NCBI GenBank assembly: GCA_947462535.1
Contig: CANHPN010000001.1
Coordinates: 62,001-126,000, forward strand
DNA from: Akkermansiaceae bacterium
GTDB lineage: Bacteria > Verrucomicrobiota > Verrucomicrobiia > Verrucomicrobiales > Akkermansiaceae
Reading direction: 5' to 3'
Length of the DNA: 64,000 bases
Each line of letters opens with the position of its first letter. Position 1 is the stretch's first letter. Below are positions 35,147-43,226 of the stretch, piece by piece. The notes beneath the pieces were generated by a model, which saw only the letters and a program-made list of their open reading frames with translations, did no database searches and was not told the origin of the DNA. A program made the position numbers and the translations under genes.

Positions 35147-36526
35147 ATGAACCCCGCTCCATCCCTCGATTCCCTTTCCCGCCCGGCCGCAGGGCTTCCT
35201 TCCGCGCGTCGTGTTCCCGCGTGGGCCATCCCGCTGACCATCGCCGTGGGATTTGCCGTCCTGTTTCTCGCGCTCTTCCGCGACCGCTTGCTGCCCGCTC
35301 CGGACGTGGATGTCGCCGTGGTGATGGCCACTTCTCCGGACCCGACTGCTGTCAGCGCTGCGCCCGTAGCGGGCAACTTGCTGTTCCAAGCCAGCGGCTG
35401 GATCGAGCCCGACCCGCTGCCGATCAAGGCGACCGCGCTCATCGACGGCGTCGTCGATATCGTGCACGTGCTGGAAGGCCAGGCGGTCGCTAAAAATGAA
35501 CCGTTAGCCACGCTGGTCGACGCCGACGCCCGCCTAGCCCTCGCCGCCGCCGAGCAAAAGCACCAGATTTTGATTGCCACGCGCGCGGCCCAGATCGCCT
35601 CCATTGCAGCGGCGCGCAAGAAACTTGAATCCGCCCGCGCAACCGAGCAGGCAGCCCTAACACTAAAGGAGGAGGCGGCGGACCAGCACTCGCGCATGTC
35701 CGGCATGCGGCAAGGCACAGTGTCGGAATCCGACGTCGTCTCCGCCCGCCTGCGCCTCGATCGCGAGCGTTTGCAAAGCACCGCCGCCGAAGCCGATAGC
35801 GCGGCCGCCGAAGCGGAAATCACCCGCATGGAACTCGAAACGAAAGTCCGCGAGGCCGAGGTGGCCGCCGCCGCCGTGGAGGTCGATCAGGCGAAACTCT
35901 CGCTCGTCCGCACCCGCATCGTTTCTCCCGTCGATGGCCGCGTGTTGCGCCTGCTCGCTGCGCCGGGGCAGAAGAAGAGGCTCGGCATGGACGATCCCGA
36001 CAGCTCGACCATCGCCATCGTCTATCAGCCGGACAAGCTCCAGGTCCGTGTCGATGTTCCGCTCGCCGATGCCGCCGGATTAAGCGTCAGCCAACAGGCG
36101 AAAATCCGCTGCAGTCTGCTTCCAGACAAGGTGTTCATCGGCGAGGTCACGCGCATCACCGGCGAGGCCGACGTCCAGCGCAACACCCTGCAGGCGAAAG
36201 TCCGCATCCTCGATCCGATCGACACGCTTCGCCCGGAAATGCTTTGCCGCGTCGAGTTTCTCGGCACCGCCGCTGGATCTGCATCCGGTTCATCCATCGC
36301 CTCACTCGCGTTGTGGATTCCTCAGGCAGCACTGGCAGACGGCGTCGTGTGGGTTTGCGATCCCGAATCAAAACGGGTGACAAAACGATCTTTGAGTTTA
36401 ACCACCGAACAACGCGACGGCTTCATCCGCATTTCCGAGGGCCTGCGCCCCGGCGAGCAAGTCGTCCTTTCCCCCAACAGCCTGCGCGACGGCCAGCGAG
36501 TCAATCCCACTCTCAAACAACCATGA
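35147..36526 (+). CDS. HlyD/MacA-like adaptor of ABC export module
   Basis: A 459-residue periplasmic adaptor with one N-terminal membrane helix (WAIPLTIAVGFAVLFLALF). The lipoyl half (ASGWIEPDPLPIKATALIDG, VLEGQAVAKNEPLATL), a long coiled coil (residues about 125-275, rich in Ala/Glu/Arg) and the second half (VRTRIVSPVDGRVLRLLAAPG) are clear, followed by a C-terminal barrel. ATG 35147 is chosen over the TTG at 35120. It overlaps the ATPase gene by 4 bases (ATGA). It should link the ABC permeases to the outer membrane or to a periplasmic partner. Confidence 0.85.
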   Translation: MNPAPSLDSLSRPAAGLPSARRVPAWAIPLTIAVGFAVLFLALFRDRLLPAPDVDVAVVMATSPDPTAVSAAPVAGNLLFQASGWIEPDPLPIKATALIDGVVDIVHVLEGQAVAKNEPLATLVDADARLALAAAEQKHQILIATRAAQIASIAAARKKLESARATEQAALTLKEEAADQHSRMSGMRQGTVSESDVVSARLRLDRERLQSTAAEADSAAAEAEITRMELETKVREAEVAAAAVEVDQAKLSLVRTRIVSPVDGRVLRLLAAPGQKKRLGMDDPDSSTIAIVYQPDKLQVRVDVPLADAAGLSVSQQAKIRCSLLPDKVFIGEVTRITGEADVQRNTLQAKVRILDPIDTLRPEMLCRVEFLGTAAGSASGSSIASLALWIPQAALADGVVWVCDPESKRVTKRSLSLTTEQRDGFIRISEGLRPGEQVVLSPNSLRDGQRVNPTLKQP

Positions 36527-37206
36527 ATCTCCCGATGATCCAATGCCGCGGCGTTTCGAAAAGCTACCACAAGGGCAGCACCATCGTGACGCCTCTCGAA
36601 GCTCTCGACCTCGATGTGCCGAAGGGCGAATTCCTCGCGCTGATGGGACCGTCCGGCTCGGGAAAAACCACGCTGCTCAACCTGCTTGCAGGCATCGATT
36701 CGCCTACCGCGGGCTCGTTGGTGATCGCCGGCACGGAGCTTGCCAAGCTCTCCCGGCGCGACCTCACGAAATGGCGGGCCCACCACGTCGGCTATATTTT
36801 CCAACTCTATCACCTCGTGCCGGTGCTTACGGCTTTTGAAAACGTGGAGCTGCCCTTGTTGCTCTCGCCTCTATCAAAAAGTGAGCGCCACGCCCGGGTG
36901 GAAACCGCATTGGCTCTCGTCGGCCTAGGCGACCGCATCCATCACACGCCATCCGAGCTATCTGGTGGCCAGGAACAACGCGTCGCCATCGCCCGCGCCA
37001 TGGTCGCGGATCCTCCGCTGCTCGTCGCGGACGAACCCACCGGCGACCTTGACCGCGAGTCCGCCACCCGGATTCTCGATCTGCTGCGCCAGCTCGCCGC
37101 AGAGTTTGGCAAGACCATCGTCATGGTCACGCACGACGCCAAGGCCGCCGCCGCCGCCGATCGCATCCTGCATTTGGAAAAAGGCCAGCTTCTCGAAAAC
37201 ACATGA
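36523..37206 (+). CDS. MacB/LolD-type ABC ATPase
   Basis: A 227-residue ATPase of the MacB/LolD/FtsE family. Walker A GPSGSGKTTLLNLLAGID near residue 43, signature LSGGQEQRVAIARA, Walker B LLVADEPTGDLD and switch VMVTHD are all intact; the normal SGGQ(Q/E)QR is present. It overlaps the adaptor gene before and the FtsX gene after by 4 bases each, a tightly coupled operon. It powers two FtsX-type permeases encoded next. MacB-type exporters work without moving substrate through the membrane, pulling periplasmic cargo by mechanotransmission. Confidence 0.92.
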   Translation: MNLPMIQCRGVSKSYHKGSTIVTPLEALDLDVPKGEFLALMGPSGSGKTTLLNLLAGIDSPTAGSLVIAGTELAKLSRRDLTKWRAHHVGYIFQLYHLVPVLTAFENVELPLLLSPLSKSERHARVETALALVGLGDRIHHTPSELSGGQEQRVAIARAMVADPPLLVADEPTGDLDRESATRILDLLRQLAAEFGKTIVMVTHDAKAAAAADRILHLEKGQLLENT

Positions 37207-38351
37207 ATCCCGCGCACAATCTGCTCAAGCTCGCTTGGATCCAGCTCGTCCGCCACCGTGTGCGCTCGCTGCTGACGATCCTCGGCGTCGCATCCGGAAT
37301 GTTTCTCTTCACCGCCGTGGAAACCCTCCAGCGATCCTTGGCAAAGGCCACTGCCGCTTCCGCCGCCGACACCACGCTGGTGGTCTATCGACAGAACCGC
37401 TTCTGCCCCTCCGCAAGCCGCCTGCCCGAACATTATGCCGATGAAATCCGACGCATCGACGGCGTCCGCGAAGTCGTGCCGGTCCAGATCGTCGTCAACA
37501 ACTGCGGCGCGTCGCTCGATGTCGTCACCTTCCGTGGCGTCCCTGGCGAACTGTTAAAAAAATTCGCTCCGGAAATCACCATCATCGATGGCAGCGAGGA
37601 CGCTTGGCAACGCCGCGACGACGGAGCGCTGCTAGGCGAAATTTTCGCCCGCCGCCGCGGACTCAAGCCCGGCGATCGCTTCGATGCGGCGGGCGTCACT
37701 GTCACCGTTTCCGGCATCCTCCGCTCGCCCTTCGCGCAGGACAACAACGTCGCCTATGTGAAACTCCCGTTTCTCCAACAGGCGTCGCGCGCCGGGCTCG
37801 GCGTGGTTACCCAGTTCAACGTGCGGGTGAATGACTCGAAGCAACTCGAACCCGTGGCCAAGGCGATCGATGAAATTTTCCGCTCCGGCCAGGAACCCAC
37901 CGATACCCGCCCGGAGAAAGCCTTTTTCGCCGAGACCGCCTCCGAACTCATCGAGCTGATCGGATTTACCCGTTGGCTCGGTGTCGGCGCGGTGCTTGCC
38001 GTGGGCGGTCTGGTTGCCAACGCGCTTCTGTTAGTCGTGCGCGGCCGGGTGAAGGAAAACGCGGTTTTACGGACCCTTGGATTTCCCGGCCGCGCCATCG
38101 CCTGGCTCGTCCTCAGCGAAGGCGGCATGCTCGGCCTCGCTGGCGGTGTGGTGGGCGTCGGGCTGGCCGCCGTTTTCCTGCGTTGGCAGAGTTTTACGAT
38201 GGGCAATGAAGGACAAACCCTCGCCATCCAGCCGGACGTCACCGTCATCGCAATCGGCGTGGGCGCCGCATTGTTGTTGGGGATTTTCGCCTCCTTGTGG
38301 CCCGCATTCCAAGCGATGACCCAGCCGATCGTCAAAAACCTCCGCAGCTAA
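37203..38351 (+). CDS. FtsX-like ABC permease
   Basis: A 382-residue permease with the four-helix FtsX/MacB layout: an N-terminal helix (VRSLLTILGVASGMFLFTAV), a large periplasmic domain (about residues 45-255) and three C-terminal helices (LGVGAVLAVGGLVANALLLV, IAWLVLSEGGMLGLAGGVVG, VTVIAIGVGAALLLGIFASL). The periplasmic domain has two Cys (RFCPSAS and NNCGASL). It follows the ATPase with a 4-base overlap and precedes a second, divergent FtsX gene by one base, suggesting a heterodimeric permease. Confidence 0.88.
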   Translation: MNPAHNLLKLAWIQLVRHRVRSLLTILGVASGMFLFTAVETLQRSLAKATAASAADTTLVVYRQNRFCPSASRLPEHYADEIRRIDGVREVVPVQIVVNNCGASLDVVTFRGVPGELLKKFAPEITIIDGSEDAWQRRDDGALLGEIFARRRGLKPGDRFDAAGVTVTVSGILRSPFAQDNNVAYVKLPFLQQASRAGLGVVTQFNVRVNDSKQLEPVAKAIDEIFRSGQEPTDTRPEKAFFAETASELIELIGFTRWLGVGAVLAVGGLVANALLLVVRGRVKENAVLRTLGFPGRAIAWLVLSEGGMLGLAGGVVGVGLAAVFLRWQSFTMGNEGQTLAIQPDVTVIAIGVGAALLLGIFASLWPAFQAMTQPIVKNLRS

Positions 38352-38352
38352 C

Positions 38353-39504
38353 ATGCTCCCATTCACCTATGCCGTGCGGAATCTGTTCCGCTCCAAATCC
38401 AGACTGCTCCAGACCATCGGCGGCAGCGCGGTGGTGGTGCTGTTGGTCATGGCCTCGGTCGCCATCAACCATGGCATGAAGCGCGTGCTTTCCGCCTCCG
38501 GATCGGAGCGGAATATCATCCTCGTCGGTGCGGGTTCGGAAGAAAGCATCCAGCGCAGCGAGGTCGCCGAGCGGACCGCCGGAATCGCCGAGGCCGGGAT
38601 CATCGGTATCTCGGAATCCCTCGGGGTGCGCGCTGTTTCCAGCGAGATCCATTACATGAATTTCCTCAATCTGCCAGACGGCCGCCGCAGCCAGGGAGTG
38701 CTCCGCGGAGTCACAGCGCGGGCGCTGCGGGTGCATCCGGGGGTTCGTTTGATAGAAGGAGCTTTCCCGGGAGCGGGCGAGGTGATGCCCGGACGTCTCG
38801 CATGGCGGAAACTCGGTTGGAAAGAAAGCGACCTCAAGCTCGGCGCAACCATCATTCTCGACCACCAACCACTCAGGATTTCCGGTACCTTCGCTGCTCC
38901 CGGAACCGTCCTTGAGTCGGAAATCTGGGCCAATCTCGGCGATCTGCGGGTGCTCGCAAAACGGGAAACGCTCTCATGCGTGGTGATCCGTCTCGATGAT
39001 CCCGCCGACTTCGCGGAAGCCGATCTTTTCGCGAAACAACGGCTCGATCTCGAACTCAGCGCCCTGCGGGAGAGCGATTACTACGACCGTCTCAGCGCCT
39101 TTTTCAAACCACTGCGGGCCATGACTTGGATCACCGCGGGGCTGATCGCCGCAGGTGCTTTATTCGGCGGCGTCAACACGCTGTATGCCGCCTTCGCCTC
39201 GCGCGTCCGCGAGATGGCCACCTTGCAAGCCATCGGCTTTGGACGCGGTGCGCTGGTAGTGAGCCTGATTCAGGAAAGCACGCTCGCCTGTCTGACCGGC
39301 GCGCTGCTCGCATCCGTCTTCGCGGTCACCTTGCTCGACGGCAGGACCATTCCATTTTCCATTGGCGCATTCACCTTGGAAATCACTCCTGTCGTCGCCA
39401 TCACCGGCATTCTAACCGGGCTATTTCTCGGCCTGCTCGGCGCCCTTCCCCCGGCCTTCCGCTGCCTCAAGCCACCGCTTCCCACCGCTCTCCGAATGTC
39501 CTAG
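38353..39504 (+). CDS. FtsX-like ABC permease, second subunit
   Basis: A 383-residue permease with the same topology as its neighbour: an N-terminal helix (IGGSAVVVLLVMASVAI), a periplasmic domain and three C-terminal helices (TWITAGLIAAGALFGGVNTL, ACLTGALLASVFAVTLL, VVAITGILTGLFLGLLGAL). REMATLQAIGFGRGALV is the conserved coupling segment of FtsX permeases. Sequence identity with the first permease seems low, so they probably form a heterodimer driven by the MacB-like ATPase. The stop lies 15 bases before the lipoprotein gene. Confidence 0.88.
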   Translation: MLPFTYAVRNLFRSKSRLLQTIGGSAVVVLLVMASVAINHGMKRVLSASGSERNIILVGAGSEESIQRSEVAERTAGIAEAGIIGISESLGVRAVSSEIHYMNFLNLPDGRRSQGVLRGVTARALRVHPGVRLIEGAFPGAGEVMPGRLAWRKLGWKESDLKLGATIILDHQPLRISGTFAAPGTVLESEIWANLGDLRVLAKRETLSCVVIRLDDPADFAEADLFAKQRLDLELSALRESDYYDRLSAFFKPLRAMTWITAGLIAAGALFGGVNTLYAAFASRVREMATLQAIGFGRGALVVSLIQESTLACLTGALLASVFAVTLLDGRTIPFSIGAFTLEITPVVAITGILTGLFLGLLGALPPAFRCLKPPLPTALRMS

Positions 39505-39519
39505 CATCAACAAAAAAAC

Positions 39520-40047
39520 ATGAAAACCACCTGCCTGCTCATCGCCGCCGCCCTTCTCGCCTCTTGCAAAGAGAAGCCAACCCAAGCCGCCGCCCCACCC
39601 GCCAAGGCGGCCAGCGCCGCCCTAACCGCCGTGCTCGCCACTCCTCCCACGGGAGAACCGCAATCCATCCATCTCGTCCGCTCGTCCGCCAAGCCCGGCG
39701 ACGTGGTCACTCTGAGCGGCCGGATCATGGGCAATGCCACGCCATTCGTGGAGGGGCGCGCCGCTTTCATCCTCGGCGATCCCGATATTCTAACGGCCTG
39801 TAATGACACGCCCGGCGACAAATGCGAAACCCCGTGGGATGTTTGCTGCGATTCGCCGGAAGACAAAAAACGTGGCATCGCCACCATCCAGATCGTCGAT
39901 GCCGAAGGCCGCGTCCTCAAGGAGTCCGTCGAGGGCGTCGGCGGGTTGGAAAAACTCGCCACCCTCACCGTCACCGGCAAGGTCGCCGAAGGTTCCTCGG
40001 CGGACCTGCTGATCGTCAACGCGCGGGCTATCCGTTCCGGCAAATGA
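39520..40047 (+). CDS. Cys-rich lipoprotein of the ABC export module
   Basis: A 175-residue lipoprotein: signal MKTTCLLIAAALLASC with lipobox LASC, so the mature chain starts at Cys16. The body has VVTLSGRIMGNATPFVEGRA, then a Cys cluster CNDTPGDKCETPWDVCC, then a beta-rich end (TIQIVDAEGRVLKESVEGVG, LTVTGKVAEGS) that looks like an OB-fold. The PWD-CC motif looks conserved in related hypothetical lipoproteins of Planctomycetes and Verrucomicrobia, as far as I recall, but no function is known. As the last gene of the adaptor-ATPase-FtsX-FtsX operon, it is probably the module's periplasmic cargo-binding or redox partner, perhaps for a metal. Confidence 0.75.
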   Translation: MKTTCLLIAAALLASCKEKPTQAAAPPAKAASAALTAVLATPPTGEPQSIHLVRSSAKPGDVVTLSGRIMGNATPFVEGRAAFILGDPDILTACNDTPGDKCETPWDVCCDSPEDKKRGIATIQIVDAEGRVLKESVEGVGGLEKLATLTVTGKVAEGSSADLLIVNARAIRSGK

Positions 40048-40189
40048 ATCCGGCAAGTCCGCGCGGACTGGATGCACGATAGAAGTGTAGATAGAAGTTG
40101 TCTGAAATAGATTTTCATGAGATTGTGTTCAAATCGTCGAGTGGCGCGAATCACGCGCGATCCGACTCCCTGTGAAGCAGGAAGACGCT

Positions 40190-40813
40190 ATGAACACACA
40201 AATGGAACAAGATTCGAACCTTGGAGAGATCCGTCGGGTCGCGGTCGTGGTGGCCCATCCGGATGATGAAACCCTGTGGGCGGGGGGACTTCTCCTGAGT
40301 CATCCCGAGTGGTCGCCTTTCGTCGTGACGCTCTGCCGCGGAAGCGATCCGGAGCGCGCGCCGAAATTTCTATCCGCCGTCGAGCGGCTCAACGCGCAAG
40401 GAATCATGGGCGATTTGGACGATAGCCCCTATCAAGCTCCGCTCTCTGCCACGCTGGTGCGGGACACCATTCTGTCACTGCTGCCGGGGCGTGATTTCGA
40501 CCTTATCATCACCCATGCCCCGCGCGGCGAATACACCCGGCACCGGCGGCACGAGGAGGTTTCGCGGGCGGTCCGGGTGTTATGGAAGAGGGGCGATCTC
40601 CGCGCAGGAAAACTCTGGCAGTTCGCTTACGAGGATGAGGGCGGAGCCGGCTCACCCCGGCCGATTGAGAGCGCCGATCTCCACTTCCTGCTATCAGAGG
40701 AAATGTGGAATCGGAAGCTCGCGGTCATCACCGATGTCTATGGATTCGGAGCGGATACTTGGGAAGCACGCGCGGCGACGCGCGCCGAGGCGTTCCATTG
40801 TTTCAGCGCGTAG
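40190..40813 (+). CDS. PIG-L family deacetylase (LmbE-like)
   Basis: A 207-residue zinc-dependent deacetylase. AVVVAHPDDETLWAGG carries the AHPDDE zinc-binding motif near residue 25, and THAPRGEYTRHRRHEEV the second H-x2-H ligand set. The family removes acetyl groups from GlcNAc-type sugars in glycolipid or thiol biosynthesis (MshB, BshB, PIG-L). ATG 40190 is preferred because AGGAAG lies a few bases upstream; GTG 40172 is the alternative. It precedes a GT4 gene by 26 bases, an arrangement that recalls bacillithiol or mycothiol-type pathways, but the cysteine ligase gene is absent. Confidence 0.87.
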   Translation: MNTQMEQDSNLGEIRRVAVVVAHPDDETLWAGGLLLSHPEWSPFVVTLCRGSDPERAPKFLSAVERLNAQGIMGDLDDSPYQAPLSATLVRDTILSLLPGRDFDLIITHAPRGEYTRHRRHEEVSRAVRVLWKRGDLRAGKLWQFAYEDEGGAGSPRPIESADLHFLLSEEMWNRKLAVITDVYGFGADTWEARAATRAEAFHCFSA

Positions 40814-40839
40814 GAGCCGGTTTTGGATAACTCCCCCAC

Positions 40840-41976
40840 ATGAAAATCCTGGTTCTCTATCACTACCCTCCCGCCCCCGGCGGACTGGCGACCCAAGGGG
40901 ATCTCCTCTACAGGGGGCTGCTGGAGATCGGCGTGGACGCGCGGCCCGCCCACCTACAGTCGGATCTCGAAAAGGAATGGTATTACCGATCGTTCAAGCC
41001 GGACGTGGTGGTGGGCGTCGGCTTCTGGGGCGATGTGCCGGACATCGTGCTCCATCCCCAACGCTTCGGCATCCGCGCGGTGCCATGGATTCTGGCAGAC
41101 GGTTATGTCGCGAACTACCGCGACGTCCTCGACGAAATGCCTCTCATCCTCGTGCCGTCGGACTGGGTCCGGGAAACCTTTGTCAGGGACGGTATTCGGG
41201 GCGACCACGCGGTGACCTTGCCTGTCGGATGCGACACGGATAGCTTCATTCCCCGGATGGCGGATGATTCGAAGGTCTTTGCCATCCGGGAAGCGCTCGG
41301 AGTTTCCCCGGAGGAGCTGCTGATTCTAACCGTCGGTGGCGACGCCGCCTCCAAAGGCGGCCGCGAAGTGATGCAAGCCGTTGCCAGCCTGGGCGACGAC
41401 GTGCCGCCGTGGCGCTATGTCTGCAAGGTCTGGCCGCAGGACAGGACGACCTTGCAGAATGATCTCGATGCCCAATTGGCTCGCAGCCTCGGGATCGAGG
41501 ACCGGGTGAGTTTCGAAACTCATCTGGTTTCGAGGAATCTCATGCCCTACCTCATCGCCGCGTGTGACGTCTATGCGGGTCCATCCCGGCTGGAAGGATT
41601 CGGGATGCCGCAGGTGGAGGCGGGGGCTTGTGGCAAGCCCGTCATCGGCATCCGCGCGATGGCCATGCTCGACACGCTGGTGCACGGGGAAACCGCTTTT
41701 CTCGCTGGCGTGGAGCGGGAAATCCGCATCACTGAAAGCGTGTTAGGACCCGAATCCGGCTTCGAGCCGAATCACCGGGTGGTCTTCGACAAGCCGCGCG
41801 TCTCGGACTATCGCGCCAGCCCGGAGGACATCGCCGGGTATTTGAAACAACTCCTCAACGACTCCGGACTCCGGCGGCGGATGGGCGAGGCAGGACGGCG
41901 AAGGGTGGTGGAACGCTTCGATTACCGGGTCGTCGCCCGCCGCCTGATGGAAATTCTCGACCAACATCCCCCCTGA
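40840..41976 (+). CDS. glycosyltransferase family 4
   Basis: A 378-residue GT-B enzyme. The N-terminal segment is ILVLYHYPPAPGGLATQGDL; the C-terminal half has LTVGGDAASKGGREVMQAV, YAGPSRLEGFGMPQVEAGAC with the E-x7-E motif and GKPVIGIRAMAMLDTLVHGE. It ends 1 base before the glycosidase gene and starts 26 bases after the PIG-L gene, so the three form one unit. It differs from BshA and MshA in its acceptor half, so the product is not obviously a thiol cofactor. Cytoplasmic. Confidence 0.87.
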   Translation: MKILVLYHYPPAPGGLATQGDLLYRGLLEIGVDARPAHLQSDLEKEWYYRSFKPDVVVGVGFWGDVPDIVLHPQRFGIRAVPWILADGYVANYRDVLDEMPLILVPSDWVRETFVRDGIRGDHAVTLPVGCDTDSFIPRMADDSKVFAIREALGVSPEELLILTVGGDAASKGGREVMQAVASLGDDVPPWRYVCKVWPQDRTTLQNDLDAQLARSLGIEDRVSFETHLVSRNLMPYLIAACDVYAGPSRLEGFGMPQVEAGACGKPVIGIRAMAMLDTLVHGETAFLAGVEREIRITESVLGPESGFEPNHRVVFDKPRVSDYRASPEDIAGYLKQLLNDSGLRRRMGEAGRRRVVERFDYRVVARRLMEILDQHPP

Positions 41977-41977
41977 A

Positions 41978-43093
41978 ATGAACGCGTCAATTCAAGAAGC
42001 CAAATCCGCCGCGCTCGAAGTGCTCCTACACAATTCCTGCGGCCCCTATGACAATCTTCCGCGCACGGCGGGCTGGGGTTATCCCGAGCCCTACACCCGG
42101 GACCTGCTCATTTGCGCTCTCGGCATTTTTGCTTCCGGAAACGAGGTGCTGCTCCACTCGCTGCGGCGGGTGCTGGCGACACTCGCCCTGAACCAGAGTC
42201 CGCGCGGGATGATTTCCTCGCTCGTGCATGATCCCGAGGACCGCGGAGCCAGCGACACCACCCCGCTGTTCCTTCTGGTGTTAGGAATGTTCCGGAGTTT
42301 CACCGGGGACGAGGATTTCCTGGAGGACGCGGCGACAAAGGCACTCCGGTGGATGGACTTTCAGACCATCGACGACCGGGAGCTGATCGGCCAGCAGCCG
42401 ACCAGCGACTGGCGGGACGAGCAATGGGTTCTCGGCCACGGCCTTTATGTCAACGCGCTCGTGCATGGCTACCGGAAAGCCCTGGGGATGGGCGAGCGCG
42501 CGGAAGCGCTGCGGATCGCCGCGAACCTCGCGGACGGCAGGGGCTTCGTCACTGGGGGCCGGGCCACCTATGCCGCATGGTTCTACAAGGTGCTGCGGGA
42601 CAAGCGCTGCGATTTGCTAGGAAACAGCCTCGCCATCCTCACCGGACTGGCGGATCGCGAGCGGGCTTGCGAGATGCTGGCGTGGATCGAAGCGCGTTGC
42701 GACGCGATGCGCGACAGTGGCGAGCTAGCCTTGGATTTGTCACCTTGTTATTTCCCCTTCATGCAGCCCTCGGACCCCGACTGGCACCCCCGCTATGAAA
42801 TCTACAATCAGCCCGGCCACTATCACAACGGTGGCGTCTGGCCCTTTGTGTGCGGTTTCCATATCGCCGCGATGGTGGCCGCCGGCGAGCAGGACGTGGC
42901 GGAAACAAAACTCCAATCTCTCACCAAGCTCGTATGGATCTCCCGAAAGCTGCCGCCCGCATCCTTCGGCTTCAACGAGTGGTTCCGCGCCCAGGACGGC
43001 AGCCCCGCCGGCGAGGACTGGCAGACCTGGTCCGCATCCATGTATCTCTACGCCGCCGCCTGTGTGGAGACGGGGAGGGCTTTGTATTTCTAG
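41978..43093 (+). CDS. (alpha/alpha)6-barrel glycosidase-like protein
   Basis: A 371-residue protein without signal peptide, so cytoplasmic. It repeats helices with the motifs WGYPEPYTRDLLI, RGMISSLVHDPEDRG, TSDWRDEQWVLGHG, NQPGHYHNGGVWPFVCGFHI and WSASMYLYAAAC, the pattern of the six-hairpin glycosidases (GH15, GH63, GH100/neutral invertase-like). Candidate acids are Asp/Glu in TRD, DWRDEQ and the QPGHYHNGG region. The position 1 base after the GT4 gene suggests that it processes or recycles the glycan made by that enzyme. The substrate is unknown and the family assignment is approximate. Confidence 0.7.
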   Translation: MNASIQEAKSAALEVLLHNSCGPYDNLPRTAGWGYPEPYTRDLLICALGIFASGNEVLLHSLRRVLATLALNQSPRGMISSLVHDPEDRGASDTTPLFLLVLGMFRSFTGDEDFLEDAATKALRWMDFQTIDDRELIGQQPTSDWRDEQWVLGHGLYVNALVHGYRKALGMGERAEALRIAANLADGRGFVTGGRATYAAWFYKVLRDKRCDLLGNSLAILTGLADRERACEMLAWIEARCDAMRDSGELALDLSPCYFPFMQPSDPDWHPRYEIYNQPGHYHNGGVWPFVCGFHIAAMVAAGEQDVAETKLQSLTKLVWISRKLPPASFGFNEWFRAQDGSPAGEDWQTWSASMYLYAAACVETGRALYF

Positions 43094-43133
43094 CGGAACC
43101 CCATGAAGAAACTCCGCGCATCCCATCGGCATC

Positions 43134-43154
43134 GACGCTCGCAGAGCGCCGCTA
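43134..43154 (-). repeat. GTAG-footed palindrome
   Basis: Reverse strand GTAGCGGCGCTCTGCGAGCGTC: a GTAG foot then GCGCTC-TGC-GAGCGT, an imperfect palindrome typical of REP sequences. It lies between the glycosidase and rimO stops, 72 bases from rimO. Confidence 0.5.
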
Positions 43155-43202
43155 CAAGCACCTCATTTATCTCCCGCGCATCATCCCGGCGGCAAGGCGG
43201 GG

Positions 43203-43226
43203 GAACGACAATAAGGTCGTTGCTCC
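43203..43226 (-). repeat. REP-like palindromic element directly after the rimO stop
   Basis: The reverse strand reads TAA (rimO stop), then GGAGCAACGACCTTATTGTC and GTTC. AACGAC and GTCGTT form a six-base stem. The foot, stem order and zero distance from TAA are the same as in the element after pnp. Confidence 0.6.

Noticed and set aside
40190-41976. PIG-L plus GT4 as bacillithiol genes bshB-bshA
   Set aside because: The GT4 lacks the BshA N-terminal signature, there is no BshC ligase, and a glycosidase is translationally coupled, so the specific names are not justified.
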